From Marsupella aquatica (Eukaryota > Marchantiophyta), in contig OZ316894.1 of the NCBI GenBank assembly GCA_973895155.1, positions 19,096,001 through 19,160,000 on the forward strand: a stretch of DNA of 64,000 nucleotides. The letters are read 5' to 3'. Shown piece after piece: positions 1 through 11,690 of the stretch. The notes beneath the pieces are model-generated. The model saw only the letters and a program-made list of their open reading frames with translations. It was not told where the DNA came from and did not search any database. Numbering within the stretch: position 1 is the first letter of the stretch; the number at the start of each line of letters is the position of its first letter. The translations under genes and the position numbers were made by a program.

Positions 1-156
1 ATTGCACCTATGTATCTGTTGTTTAGCAACGTCATTCGGACTATGCAAATTGCATTCTTTGGGAGCATTTTACAAAAGCAATTGCGGTAATCTTAGAAGA
101 CACTTTATTTACCTTTTCCAAGCAATAAAACAAAATGAATACTGTACTAAGCTGTA

Positions 157-490
157 CCATATGATTCCCATCCCAAATTCCACAGAGTTACACGAGTGAG
201 AACACATGTCAAACCTTGTAGCATACTTTACTAATGTCCTTACCCATATGATGCCCGTCCCACACATTCCACAGGGTATATGGGAATGATAGTAGCATAT
301 TTTGAACCTGGTACTGTTGACCTTCCATACAATACCTGAGGAGCAAGCTGTCTGCCCATAACATACCATGACCACAAGAGGGGCACATAGCAGATATTTG
401 TTTTGTGGCAAATATTATCAAAATTCCAGCTCGTTGCAAGCTGTCTGCACATATTTCACCATGACCACAGGAGAGGCACGTAAGCAGATT
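157..490. repeat. degenerate tandem duplication
   Basis: Two motifs recur at about 90-bp spacing. ATATGATTCCCATCCCA near 160 returns as ATATGATGCCCGTCCCA near 246, each followed by ATTCCACAG. GCAAGCTGTCTGC near 341 returns near 436, both followed by ACCATGACCACA and a G-rich GGCAC. This is a decayed duplication. The open frames across it on the minus strand are by-products. No gene is supported in 1-700. Confidence 0.6.
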
Positions 491-704
491 TTTTTTATAG
501 TAGCAAAAATTATCGAAGCTCGTTGAAAAGTCTTTGCCAATTTCAGTAAAACCAAATAAGCCAATACCCACACACCTCCATTGGCTTGAATGAGACTGCT
601 ATTCTAGGGAGCTGAACAGTCAGAAATTGATCCAAAACTTGATAAAGAATAACTTTAGCATCTTCTCCAATACACAAAGTGACATTGGGCAAATTGTCTA
701 AAAA

Positions 705-755
705 GAATTGTACCTGGCTTTCTCTGTGCTAAAAAGAGAAAGTCAGGTACAATTC
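705..755. repeat. short near-perfect inverted repeat (hairpin)
   Basis: Arms 705-725 and 735-755 (21 bp each) are reverse complements with one mismatch around a 9-nt loop. The left arm begins GAATTGTACCTGGC and the right arm ends TCAGGTACAATTC. As RNA this gives a 20-pair stem. It could be a tiny fold-back element or a structured RNA piece; nothing nearby shows it is transcribed. Confidence 0.75.
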
Positions 756-787
756 AACAATAGGGGCAACACATATGAAAACACTAG

Positions 788-822
788 AAAATGGATTGAA
801 GGATAATGATGACTATATTTTA
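788..822. repeat. left copy of 35-bp perfect direct repeat
   Basis: This 35-bp stretch (core GGATTGAAGGATAATGATG, ending CTATATTTTA) is identical to 1929-1963. The pair brackets the segment holding the 18S rRNA fragment. It looks like a long target-site duplication or a repair-associated duplication. Confidence 0.85.
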
Positions 823-1928
823 CACAGAAACACATGCAAACTTTTGACATAAAGGCCAAATAGAGTACAAAAGAACAAACAAAAGAGATCTAAAGACTAA
901 AAAAACCAAACTCAAAAGAAGTGTGCAAGGGAAACCCTTAAAACCTAGAAAGAGGAAACAAAACTGACAATGTGACTGGGAAGGGGGGAATGGGTTTGCG
1001 GATGCGGGGCTCACCTCTTGTGTGTCCTTCAGCTCTCAAAGGGAGTGCTGCCGGTCACAGATCGGCGCCACTGCCTGCGGGACTTGTGTCAAATATAGGG
1101 AAGCTGGAAGGGGTTGCCTGAAAAGTGTGTGCATCAGGAGGGGGACGTCCCACACTCGGCTCTTGAGGTGGGGCCTGGGCAGAGCCTCCCCTTGCCGCCA
1201 ACCATCCGGCCACACCATGCCAGGGAAGCCTGGTGCTGGAGCGCCGCGGAGGCAAAGCGGTTGTTTGATCCAAACTCTCAAAGTTTTCCTCCCTGGTTGC
1301 TGGTTGGTGGGGGAAACCCCTCTCTTCCTGCACCAGGGAGTGGAGATGTGTCGCAGGTGCTGTTGGGGCCTTGAGGCGCAGCTCCCCCCCCCCCGGAGGG
1401 GGGGGGGGTTGGTGGCTGGCTCCCCCTTCCCATGGAGAAACAGCCGAGGGCCCAGGGACACCCGTCCTCGAACCTGGTCAGCACTTACCTGTGAACTACC
1501 GCACTCCTGCAAGGGGGGGGGGGGCAAGGCTCTGGCAGCCCAGCATGAGGGTTCCTGTCGTCGGGGCAAAGGATAGTTACCTGGTTGATCCTGCGCGTAG
1601 TCATATGCTTCTCTCAAAGATTAAGCCATGTATGTGTTAGTAACTCTTTTGTATTGTGGATCTGCAATTGGCTCATTAAATCAGTTATAGTTTCTTTGAT
1701 GGTACCTTACTACTTGGATAACCATAGTAATTCTAGAACTACTACATGCACCAACTCCCAACTTCTGGAAGGGACGTATTTATTAGATAAAAGGCCGATG
1801 AGGGCTTGCTCGGTGTTGCGGTGAATCATGATAACTCATCAAAATTGCATGGCCTTAGAGCTGGCGATGTTTCATTTAAATTTCTGCCATATCAACTTTC
1901 AATTTAGTCTGGATTGAAAAACAGTAAA
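823..1928. mobile_element. insert carrying an 18S rRNA fragment between 35-bp direct repeats
   Basis: A 1.1-kb segment lies exactly between the two 35-bp repeats. It begins A-rich (823-960), becomes strongly GC-rich (about 1000-1575, with C and G runs at 1385-1410 and 1512-1524), passes without a gap into an 18S rRNA 5' end, and finishes in A-rich sequence just before the right repeat. The GC-rich part sits where a 5' external transcribed spacer would lie in an rDNA unit. I infer a relocated rDNA piece; whether by retroposition or double-strand-break repair is not decidable here. No transposon protein is encoded, and the overlapping open frames on both strands are composition artefacts. Confidence 0.6.
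1578..1905 (+). pseudogene. truncated, degraded 18S rRNA 5' fragment
   Basis: The segment follows the 5' end of plant 18S rRNA in order: TACCTGGTTGATCCTG at the very start, then AGTCATATGCTT, CTCAAAGATTAAGCCATG, GGCTCATTAAATCAGTTATAG, GGATAACC.TAGTAATTCTAGA, CTTCTGGAAGGGA, TTTATTAGATAAAAGG, ATCATGATAACTC and ATTTCTGCC.TATCAACTTTC. It carries many substitutions and small indels and stops after about 330 nt of the roughly 1.8-kb gene. Conserved helices are damaged, for example GCGCG in place of GCCAG after the first helix. It is a non-functional relic, not a working rRNA gene. No 5.8S or 25S sequence was seen elsewhere in the window. Confidence 0.92.
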
Positions 1929-1963
1929 AAAATGGATTGAAGGATAATGATGACTATATTTTA
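1929..1963. repeat. right copy of 35-bp perfect direct repeat
   Basis: Identical over 35 bp to 788-822 and preceded by the A-rich stretch ATTGAAAAACAGTAAAAA. The A-rich end next to a duplicated flank is what a LINE-type insertion leaves, although 35 bp is long for that. Confidence 0.85.
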
Positions 1964-4900
1964 GGTTTTGCTAGTCAGATTTAGTGTGGCCACACATCAG
2001 AGTTCTCCACTGTAGTGAGGAGCTAGAACCCCCCTAAACCCTAAACCCTTATTGTAAATCTCAAAGTAAAACACAAATGGGGCTAACAGTCTCAGACTTA
2101 AGTTATGGACTGAACAGGGACCGGAGTCCAGAACTCAACCACCCAGCGGCACCTGCACCGAACAAGGCCGGTGAAGAAGAACAAAGAAAATGGGGCTAAT
2201 TAGTAAGCACCATGAAAAGTAGATAAGCCCATGAGTGCATAACCTTCTTGGGTGTTTTATTGTTATGTGGTTATAGTCATGCACCTCTAAGTATTCCACT
2301 GCTGAAAAGGAGTTGGGCCTGATAGATAACCCAACAAACCTTAGGGTTTACAGTTTAGGGAAAGAAAGAAATGACATTTCCAAGAAATTTTGTTAAAGGT
2401 TGGCTTCAGGTTGAGTAGTCTGTGCTACAACCTTGAATTATTGCCCAAATTAGAGGTTTTGTCCTCATTGATCTTCATCAGGGTTTAATTGAATAGATGT
2501 TTCTTAATCTCCCAGGATTTATAGAGTTCAAGATGGCTGTCACACCCAATGCCTGCTTTGAGTGCAGGAAGAGAGGTAGCAATCAGTCTTAAGGAATGCA
2601 AGACTTAGACATATATATGTGACACTTTGTACTCTCTTAATTGTTCTCGAGTAGGAATCTGTTGTGGATTTTGGGACCAATAGAAGAGCCTCGTCTGCAG
2701 CTCTTATGCCAACCTTAGTCACGGTAATTGATAAGGAAAACAAGGGAGATGAAACATTTTTCTGGGTTACAATTCAGACAAGCAATCAGGGCTCTCTCAA
2801 CATTGGGTAAGCTTCCTTGACTCCCAGGTGATTTGGAGGAGCCGTGGACTATCCGTGGCAGAGTTGGTCCTTGATCTCCCAGTACTTGCTTTTTGGAAGG
2901 TGCTCTGTGCAGGATTGTTTTACTGATTCATGTGCTGTCCAGCATGATGTGAATGATGACAAGTGGAAGGCCTTTCTTTGGGGGCCTCATTCCAAGGGAG
3001 TTTCCACATCATGCACAAAGTTTTCAAGTAATAAACACCCAAAAACTTAAGAAGACAAAGTATTTTAAAACTATTTTTTAACCCCTAACTTTATGGGATA
3101 TTGTCAAATTTGGTATTAAAAACCCCTATAGTTCTTATAGTTCTCAAAATTGGATTAAAACATCCTCAATGTTCTTCAACAAATTTTTTACAGTGTTCCG
3201 CCCACTTGAATTAAAGAACCCCTAACTTATTCGTGCGTGATGGGTTGGAATAAAAGAAGTGAGGACCCCGGGGGGCTGTCAAGGACACTTTGAAACAATG
3301 TTCTACAATTGCCCATGGCTTCATAGACCATAGTGGACTCAACCTGCACACCTTGCGATGGGCACTAGTTTGAACAAGGCTGCAGGCTACTTGTTCTTTG
3401 GCAAGATTGATACTGCTATATATGTAACCCCGAAAGACAACCCTAGCTTCCTCCTTGTCATTCACTTTGAGATAGTTACATTTTGATTGGAAGACAATAA
3501 CGCATGTTTCAAGCTAACACTACCTGAATCCCTCTCCGACTCATTCCCCATGGAAAGGCTAAGTATGAACATTCATGCTACTCTGTGTGGCGAGCTGTGT
3601 GGAAGGGTATGAGCTTGAGCTGATATTGACTGATATCACTGAGCAACATATGACAGACCAAGCCACTAGGAGAACAAATCACCCAACAATTGTAGTCAAC
3701 TGTTGTTTGAGAGTAGCTATTGACAGGCCCGACATCATCTCCTTGTTAGTGGGGTGTCGGTTCCCCGGCCGGTTCTCCCCCTTCAGAAAGGGTGGGACTC
3801 TTTGCATTATCTTCAGGTTAATTTTTGGGCTCATGTTGTGTTGAGGTAGTTGCCATTGTTCCTCTAACAGGCAAAGGACATTAATGTTTGATCTTGGTCA
3901 CCCAGCCTGGGTGGTGCCTAGGGTGTACTGTTTGGTTGTTGTGTGCCTTGGCCTGTGGGTCTATTTTTACTTTGCTCCTGTGGTATTTTGCTGCAGCTGT
4001 TTAAAACACAGTTGGAGCACTGTTGCTGTTTTGGAAAAAAGGCTGGGCATCAGCTTTTCTCATAGAGTAAATAATTTGGTTGCATAATGGCAAGAAATCC
4101 AGACCATGACTTTTCATTCTCAAGTTTTGCCTACTTGTCCTCATGGGCACAGGTAATCATTGGAAGAAAGATGTTCAAAGTGGGAAGCCAATTGCAGTTG
4201 ACTCAAGAAGTGTGCTCTGTGTGGGGAGAAATCTGATCAGGAAAACACTCAAGCCATGCACTTATGATTACTCAGTTGTAATGTAGTTCACCTCACAGTT
4301 GGCTACGTCCAAGGGAATGACAAAGCTTTAGTAGTGGTCATGTGTCTACATAGAAGCATCACCATGCTCTTCCTCTTCAAGCTCTCATCTCTTGATATGT
4401 GTTATGAGTTTTCACTTGAGCACTCACAAGTGTGTGTTCACATCATTGAGAACAAGGAGAAGATAAGGAAGAATCTCTTCAACTAGGTACGTTAGAGCAA
4501 ACCATAGTTTATCCCGAGACTGAGTTAAACTCTACACTCTGGGTGTGGACTTAGTAATACTTTGAGCAAAGTTGCAACAACAAATGAGGTGCGTCGCAAG
4601 TTCAATCCCTCTGAGTGTCCCTCCTGCAATGGGTCCTGTTCCAGCCTATTAAAGTAGTTTATAGCCATTTTGGACATGTGCATTGTGTGTAATGTCATAG
4701 CTCTTGTGGTAATTCTAAGGTTGCCCGCCTCCAAGCCAATTGTGTAGCTTGCTCCTGTGTGAGTTCCCCTTAAAAAAACTAATGAGATTCAGGTCCTACT
4801 GAAGCCACTTGAGAAGGAACACATAAACATTTGGCAACAACTCCTTACTTTTATATGAGAATGTGTAGTGCCCACTTTCATATTAGAGCATGGCCTCAAT

Positions 4901-5230
4901 TTGGCATGTTTTGGGTAACAATTTGTCTTAGATTATATTTTAGACCATGCAGACCAGGCCATGGAGCACTACTTTTTGCTTTGAAGTTGGGGGCTTTCAT
5001 GGACTTTCTTTAAGGTGGCACAAAGAGATAGACAATGAATAAGTACTAGCACATAACCTTAACACACAAAAGAATATCTCAAGAGCTATGATAACTCAGA
5101 AAACATAATAACCTTAAACTGCATTCTTGCAGCCAAAATTATATATATACCTGAACAACCTCATATTCAGAATAGTTGGGGGGTTACTCGAGAGAGTGGT
5201 TCCAATCAAACACCCCTTGTGACCAGTATC
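1964..5230. other. intergenic, no gene recognised
   Basis: AT-rich sequence with stop codons in all frames. Only short open stretches occur and none carries a recognisable domain. Apart from the telomere-type motif, nothing could be assigned. Confidence 0.5.
2034..2050. repeat. short interstitial telomere-type motif
   Basis: CTAAACCCTAAACCCTT is about two and a half copies of the plant telomere repeat, 70 bp past the right 35-bp repeat. It is too short to infer a former chromosome end. Confidence 0.7.
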
Positions 5231-5256
5231 ACCCATGAGACAAAAGGGGGCTATAC

Positions 5257-5304
<48 letters not shown>

Positions 5305-5700
5305 TTAAAAGAAAAAGGTGTGACACAAGTGTATTAACATACAAACTCTGTATTAACCATACAAGTGTATTAACCATAAGACAACAGGAGGAGAACGGGA
5401 GAGAGAGAGAGGGGAAAGTTACCCATGAAACAAAAGGAGGAGAAAGAGAGAGAGAGCGGGAAGTATTACCCATGAAACAAAAGGAAGGGAGAGACTTAAA
5501 AGGAAAAGGGTGCGAGACAGGAATGAATACCCATAATACCCAAGGACGAGAGAGACTCAAACGAAAGAGTGAGAGACAAGAGTACTCATAAGACAAAAGC
5601 ATGAGAGAGACAAAAGAGACAAAAGAGAAAAGGTGAGAGACGAGAGTGTTATCCCTAAGACAAAAGGAGGAGCGAGAGACAAGGGAAATAGGGAGAGTAA
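5231..5700. repeat. purine-rich minisatellite seeded by (AG)22
   Basis: A pure (AG)n tract at 5259-5302 is followed by at least five diverged units, each made of a CCATRARACAAAAGG-like core and then GA-rich filler, spaced about 55-65 bp (cores near 5232, 5423, 5468, 5529, 5586 and 5651). The purine strand stays open in several frames and the complement yields a Leu/Ser/Phe-rich frame of nearly 200 codons. Both are low-complexity artefacts. Confidence 0.85.
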
Positions 5701-8090
5701 GAAGAAGCGTCAATATTCTGTAGCGACTCCCTACAAATGATACTTTGACCTAAAGCTACATCCGACAAACCGAGGTCAGATAAGTTGCAATTGCATTCCA
5801 TACTTCATGATTACTTCTACTGTTCCTCAATAAAATATTAATCCATCCTCAATGGGCTTTTGTTCCTTTGCCGAGGTGGGGGACCCCGGGGCTTTTTGGT
5901 CTCCTTGGGTTTTCCCCTTGTTATCTGCCCTTCAAAAGGGTATCTCAAATCATCTGGTCAGTGAATTTTTTAAGCCACCCGAATGCTATGGGCCAGGTCA
6001 TTGATCAAATCTGTGTCCTTCGCAACAAGGCCTATCTCCACTAACTCGTGGAGTCAGTGCACTGACATCCTCATGAAAAGTTTGTGCAATTGCAATTGTC
6101 GACTCCATCCAGAAAAATGTTCAGATTGGAGAGTTTGATAATTTGATAGTGTTCAGTTAATCTGCGAGCAGGTGTTGTACCAATAAGTCCTTGGATTGAA
6201 GTCTCCCCAAATTTGGATTTTGGTCAGGGCTCTCGTGGAAATTTCCTGCAGTGGCTGACAAAAAGGGGGGGATAGCAGGTTTGAGACATCCAAGTGGGTC
6301 CCTCGCCTTTGGGGTCTTCTCTCCAGGTTTGACACTTTTTCTTTGGCAGTGATATTATTTATTGTTTGTGAGAAGACGTATTCAGTCAATAGGCATACTC
6401 AAACGTCCCTCAAACGTCCCTCAAACGTCCAACATATAGAAAAAACAAAAAATCTAAAAGAGCAGACAAAGATTTGTGCAACTCGTCTGGACCTTAGTGA
6501 AACCCTCCATTTTCGCCCAGACAATACATATTACACACGAGAGTAAAATATGATAAAAAACCAAGACAGCCAACTTTGGAAACTTGTGGCTCTCTTAATG
6601 AAAGTTGGTGATATTAGTATCATTGAAAATATCTTTCCAAGTTGTTTCTAACGAGGCCCATAAGAACCAATCTGGTTGCATAGCAGTACAGCAACAAATA
6701 AATTGATGGCAGAAATTTGGGGGTCGAAGTTTTTGGAATAGGGAAGAGTGTCAAATGAATGAGGGTATAGGGGAGTCAGGGTCCATTCTGGCTCCATCAT
6801 ACATCCCTGTTTGGCATTTTTTGTTATATGACAAGGTAATATATAAAAAGAGGACTTTGAGTCCAAAATAATTTACCGTCATGGCCACTCATGGCTGCCT
6901 TTGAGATCATTGTTGAGCGGTTGGCTGACCACTGCTCCCCACCAGCTTGATAGATAGACGCTACGTTTTTCCTAGCTGAAAAAACAATTCCATGAAAGTG
7001 ATGTGATGACCCTTCCTCTCGATATCGTATGTTGATGTGTTGATGAGAACGAGGTGGTCCACATTGAGTATTTAGAGACCTTCCTTATTACTTCGAAGTA
7101 GTTGACTGAAATATTCTTCCTCATCATTGAGTCACTATGGATTCGTCAGCGTGCTGTTGTCATTTGGGCAGGTCAATGAGAAATTTCCTACCAAATATAT
7201 TAGAATTGCTCAGACAATAATGGCACAGATTACATTTAAAATACAAGAATATAAAACCAGGAGTTTTTCTGCTGCAATCCAGTTCAAATGAGATTTCCCC
7301 TTTAAAGTAAGAAGAATAATCATGGGAAAGAAGGAAGCCATCTGAAGTTCCATACCCTGATACCCCCGTTATCCAAATGATTATCTCCATTATAGTAATT
7401 TAAATAATGTAAAACCACACACGCTTTGCAAAGATCTTTGCTATAACTTTACTGTATTCAATTTTCATAAATGTGGGGCATTAATTAACACCCATGTTGG
7501 GCCACGTGGAGCACTTGGCCAGGTAATAGGCATGCAGCATACCACTTGGATCGCGAGCCATGAGCCACATGAGTAAACTTCATGATTGTGATCATCTTTG
7601 TATGAGTGTGTGTATTTGAGAAATGTTTTTTTGGGGGGATGGGGGGCTTTAGCAGAATAATCAAACTCAGAGTACTTCTTTCTTAGATCAAAACAAATGG
7701 GCCAGTCTAAATATTCGTTTCCAGGTGGATGATGAATGAAAGGGTTAACGTCTCCCAAACTACCCGATGTTATTAAAGTGCTTTTCAAACAAAATTGTGT
7801 ATCAACCAGTCTCTCATTTTGTATTAGTATTAATTAGTAGAAGTGTTTCCATTGTTTAGGTTCATTGTTATGGAAACAGTAGGAGATAGGAAGAGCTTGT
7901 CTTATGGAGGACTCAATATGGCGATGCACTTAGAGTTCAATAGAGCTTTCTCATATGTTCCTAAGAACATAATTTTTGGTGAGATGAACCACGAATCTCT
8001 TCTTTCGACTACTTCTGCATGTTGTCTTATGAATAATGGTTGGTTGTTTTACTCAACAAAACGTACAAAACTTGCATGGAAAGGAAATGA
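5701..8090. other. intergenic, no gene recognised
   Basis: AT-rich sequence with no supported gene. The only ordered element is a tandem TCAAACGTCCC repeat of three units at 6399-6430. Confidence 0.5.
6399..6430. repeat. 11-bp tandem repeat, three units
   Basis: TCAAACGTCCC is repeated three times head to tail (the last unit lacks the final base). It is short and isolated. Confidence 0.8.
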
Positions 8091-8099
8091 GAAAGGAAA

Positions 8100-8820
8100 G
8101 GAAAGGAGATCTCAGGACCAGGGTTAAGTAATATGGAATTTAACCAAATTTTGCTACTAAAAATTACTCTAGTGGACTCTCGACTACCATGCTATCATTG
8201 ACCTGCATTGCATTGCATTGCATGGGGCCTATGATTACCAATACTAAAAGTGTGGGTTCTAGGATAAAGAAGAGACCAGCTTTTTTTTTAAGGATTTTAC
8301 TTTTTTGCCAGAGTGGCTAATGTACAATGTCTCAAGGAGAAGATGCTCAGAAGATTCCCTATTCAATTATTGTCCTGACCATCAGATCTTCCTAGATTTT
8401 AGGCTGACCATTAGATTCTGGTTAAAGGGGCCTGGGATTAGGTGAAACACTGGCTAATGAGACAGCAAAATAATAGGCAATTTTTGCCAAAAGTGGCTAA
8501 GAATTTTTGGAGAGATGGAATTTGGCAAAGTTTTGCCACTAAAACATACACTGGAAGAGACGTTGTGGATGCACATACCTAAAATTGAATGTTTAAGGCC
8601 TTGTTAATACCATGTGGCGATGTCAGGACACTATAATGTATGCCCCCTTGACCAGGGTTACGTCACCTAATTCTAGCCAAAATTGGCGGTGAGTGTAATT
8701 TTGACTAATTTTGACTAATTTTGATACTAAAAAATACCCTAGATGGCTCTCGTGTGCCGTGCTTTCTTGACCGCATTGCATTGCATGGGTTCGCTACCCT
8801 AAAGGTAGGAAGCACGCAAG
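8100..8820. repeat. dispersed repeat family, about three decayed units
   Basis: Three related blocks (near 8125-8225, 8490-8560 and 8650-8795) share a GGAATTT...TTTTGCCACTAAAA-type core. The first and last continue into ACYCTAGNTGGCTCTCG and a (GCATT)n run followed by GCATGGG. A further relative lies at about 41,470-41,530. It looks like a non-coding, non-autonomous family with local duplication. Confidence 0.55.
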
Positions 8821-9276
8821 CAGGCAGGGTCTAATTACATAGAGTGCCCATTTGTTGGCCTTCCCTCTATTCTTCCTTTCTGGTGAACAAACATCCTTTG
8901 GTCAAATGATGAATCCATCCTTGGGCCCGGTTTGTCAAACATGGGAAGGCTGTACGCTAAGTACTCTAAAAAAGTAATCTTTGTTTAACTGTTCCAAACC
9001 ATGCTTTTCTAGATTGCCAACTTCTCCAATCTTACTCCATCGATGAATTCCAAGATTGCAACACATTCAAAGCAACGTTCCTCCCTCCAAACCACTATTA
9101 TAATGAAGCTCTCTCGTCCATGCTGCCGTGTTGGAGGAGGCGAGGCAATTGGCAGCCCAGCAAGCAAAGCCACCCAACTAACCAACCAACCAACAACCCC
9201 CACACCAGCTGCAAAGAGGGTCCATAATATCATCACCAAGAAAACAGGGATAGAAAAAGGATTGATGAGTCTTCGC

Positions 9277-9662
9277 TTGCATTGCAGTTGGCAATTGGCA
9301 AGTTTGGCAAGCTTAGCAAGCAATGTTTCTAAGAGATTACTTGGCTTTGCCTCACCCATCTCCTAGATTGCTTGGAAGGTTAATTGGGATGGCTTTGCAA
9401 GACTCTGAGGTACCTGTGACTTTGCTCACCAAGGTGGACCACTTCTTGTTCTAAAGGTAGACATTGCTTGCATTGGAGTTGGCAATTGGCAGATGATGAT
9501 TTGGCAAGTTGGCAAGGTTAGCAAGCAACCTTTTTAACAGACTACTCGGTCTTGCCTCACCCATCTCCTACATTGCTTGGAAGGTTGATGGGGTGGCTTT
9601 ACAAGGCTTGGGGGTAATTGTGACCTAGTTCACCAAAGCAGACCACATGTTGTTCTAGAAAA
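9277..9662. repeat. tandem duplication of about 190 bp
   Basis: Unit 1 (9277-9456) and unit 2 (9468-9662) share, in order, CTTGCATTG.AGTTGGCAATTGGCA, TTAGCAAGCAA, TTGCCTCACCCATCTCCTA, ATTGCTTGGAAGGTT and CACCAA..YRGACCAC. The copies differ by scattered substitutions and a short insertion. No coding potential is supported. Confidence 0.8.
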
Positions 9663-10818
9663 ATCCTCCAGCCTCATTTTTTTTGACACACACATTTCAA
9701 TAAATGCAAATCCCTTGAAAGAAGGAGCCACTTCTAGAGATGTTTTAAAATTTTACACAATTTTACTTGGGCCCGCTGCTGGCCATGTAGGGTTGGTAGT
9801 AACCATACCTAAATGGCCCCCCTAGTTCTTTTTAACTAAGCCAACTGCAATTGTTAGACTCATTATATAGTCCAGGTGTAACCTCAGAGTGAAGGAAAAG
9901 GAAGCAATGAGGCCCTCCCAGGTCTTGTAATGCCACCCTTAGTGTACATACCATTTCTTTTGTGGGTCTGTCTACCAGACTGGCAGTGTTTATTTTAGCT
10001 ATTTAATGGCTTTTCCTTTGCTGGGTCCTTTGTTCCTTGTGGTGGCTTTGGACTGTGTGGCTTGCCTTGGTGCTTCCAGCTCTGGAGTTGCTTTTCGTTC
10101 TGTTTAAACCACAACTCACCCTTTTTCAAGTGCTCATTCAAGGATCATGTCTTCTTGCATCGTGACTCTCTGCCAATTGATGCCATGCCTGATCTTGTTT
10201 ATTGATAGGTTTAGGCGATATTGGGCTCAAATGTAGATGTCACCTAGGTTCTCAGCCTCTTGGGCTTTGTACTGTTTTTACTCTAATTTAATCAAGGGTT
10301 ATCCTAGCCTGAGCCATTTTGCCAGTTATGGGGCAACCTTGCTTGAGCTCAGTTTCCCTTTTGCTCGGTGTCCCAAAACAGGAAACCCTTTCTTTCCAGC
10401 ACTTTCCTTCCATTTCTATTTTCCATGTGGACTAGGTTCTGCCCGTGTGCACCGTTGGACATTTTGGGGGATTTAAGTTTTATTTTTTGGTACCTTGGAG
10501 TTTATACTTTTATTCCAGGAAAAATGCAACGCCTAATGTTTAAAAATAAAGCACACATGGAAAAGTCAATGTTCACATCAAGATGCTTGGAATATGCTTG
10601 AAATTAACATAGGGTATAATCTAGTTGGCCCACTTTATAACCAAAACCTCTACTAAAGGCACTTAAAGAAATCTATGTTTGGCAAAGATTCAGGTTTTTT
10701 GGGGGCATTTTTACAAATGAGTGAATCATGTTTTTTCAAAATTTATTGTTACATTTGTTTGTGTTTTAGAGTGTTGTAGACTAAGTGATTCACAAGGGAG
10801 TAGCTTGGAAAGCATGCA

Positions 10819-10820
<2 letters not shown>
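9663..10820. other. intergenic, no gene recognised
   Basis: T-rich sequence with short open stretches only. Two overlapping frames at 10,237-10,600 are Phe/Ser/Leu-rich and match nothing I recognise. Confidence 0.45.

Positions 10821-10850
<30 letters not shown>
10821..10850. repeat. (TC)15 microsatellite
   Basis: Fifteen uninterrupted TC dinucleotides. Confidence 0.95.
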
Positions 10851-10856
<6 letters not shown>

Positions 10857-11156
10857 TCATGCAAAGTAGTGAATACTGGCATCCTCTGTCTACGCTCGCT
10901 CCGGCTCCAAAAGAGGCAAGTGGTTGCATCTGATCTGCGCATCGATGGTGGTCACTTACATATGATGTAGCCAACTGCAAACCCATCACCTGTCAAAATT
11001 ATAGTGCAATGTCATGTCATAAATAATAAATCTGTCTTTTGATTTTAAGTTGAAACAAAAAAAATGCATACACTGCTACACCCTTGTTTTTCCATGAATA
11101 TTGAATTGCATTGTAAAACTTTTTCCGAGTTGCACAACCTGAATAACTAATTCTTT

Positions 11157-11341
11157 TGTTCCAGGGACTGACATTCCCAACAATTATATTACAGTGCAAA
11201 AGAACGAAAACAATTATTTGTTCCAGGGGCTGACATTCCCAACAATTATGTTGCAGTGCAAAAGAACAAAAACAATTATTTGTTCCAGGGACTGACACTC
11301 CAAACAATAATATTACAGTGCAAAGTAACAAAACAATTACT
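11157..11341. repeat. 62-bp tandem repeat, three units
   Basis: Units start at 11,157, 11,219 and 11,281. Each opens TGTTCCAGGGRCTGACA and ends in CAATTATT or CAATTAC. Units 1 and 2 differ at only a few positions; unit 3 is somewhat more diverged. The minus-strand open frame here only reads the repeat. Confidence 0.93.
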
Positions 11342-11399
11342 TATGGTTTCCTTATAGGCCCTACCTACTCTGGGTGGACGGATGAGTGAAGGGCAGGGG

Positions 11400-11650
11400 A
11401 TTTTTTAATGGCAAAAATCTGCTAGATTCCACCCTTCTGAGAAGCCTCAGCCACTTTTGACAAAATCATTCTAGATTCTTTTTCCATTGGCCAGTTTCCC
11501 ACCTAGTCACAGACCCCATTAACTAAAAGCCAATGACCATCTGTTAATTCAATAGATCTGACAGTAAAACTTAAGCTGACAAAATTACACAAGGAAGACT
11601 CTTAGTATCTTCTCCTCCCACAAGGTGACATTCACCACCCTGGGAAAAAA
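11400..11650. repeat. dispersed repeat family copy
   Basis: Contains GGAAGACTCTTAGTATCTTCTCC followed by a GTGACATTC motif. Related blocks occur near 640-690 (TTTAGCATCTTCTCC then GTGACATTG) and 18,900-18,970 (GGAAGATTTTAGCATCTTCTC). The copies are heavily diverged and non-coding. Confidence 0.45.
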
Positions 11651-11690
11651 ATACTCTTTGAAATTATGTCTATCCCTACATCCTCTGGGC

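Noticed and set aside
1022-1640. Overlapping open frames up to about 190 codons on both strands
   Set aside because: GC-rich tract next to the 18S fragment; frames on both strands are composition-driven and none resembles a protein family.
5114-5713. Minus-strand open frame of about 200 codons, Leu/Ser/Phe-rich
   Set aside because: It is the complement of the GA minisatellite; low complexity and no domain.
8204-8222. GCATT pentamer run considered as a CRISPR or satellite seed
   Set aside because: Simple short tandem repeat without spacers; no CRISPR array exists in the window.
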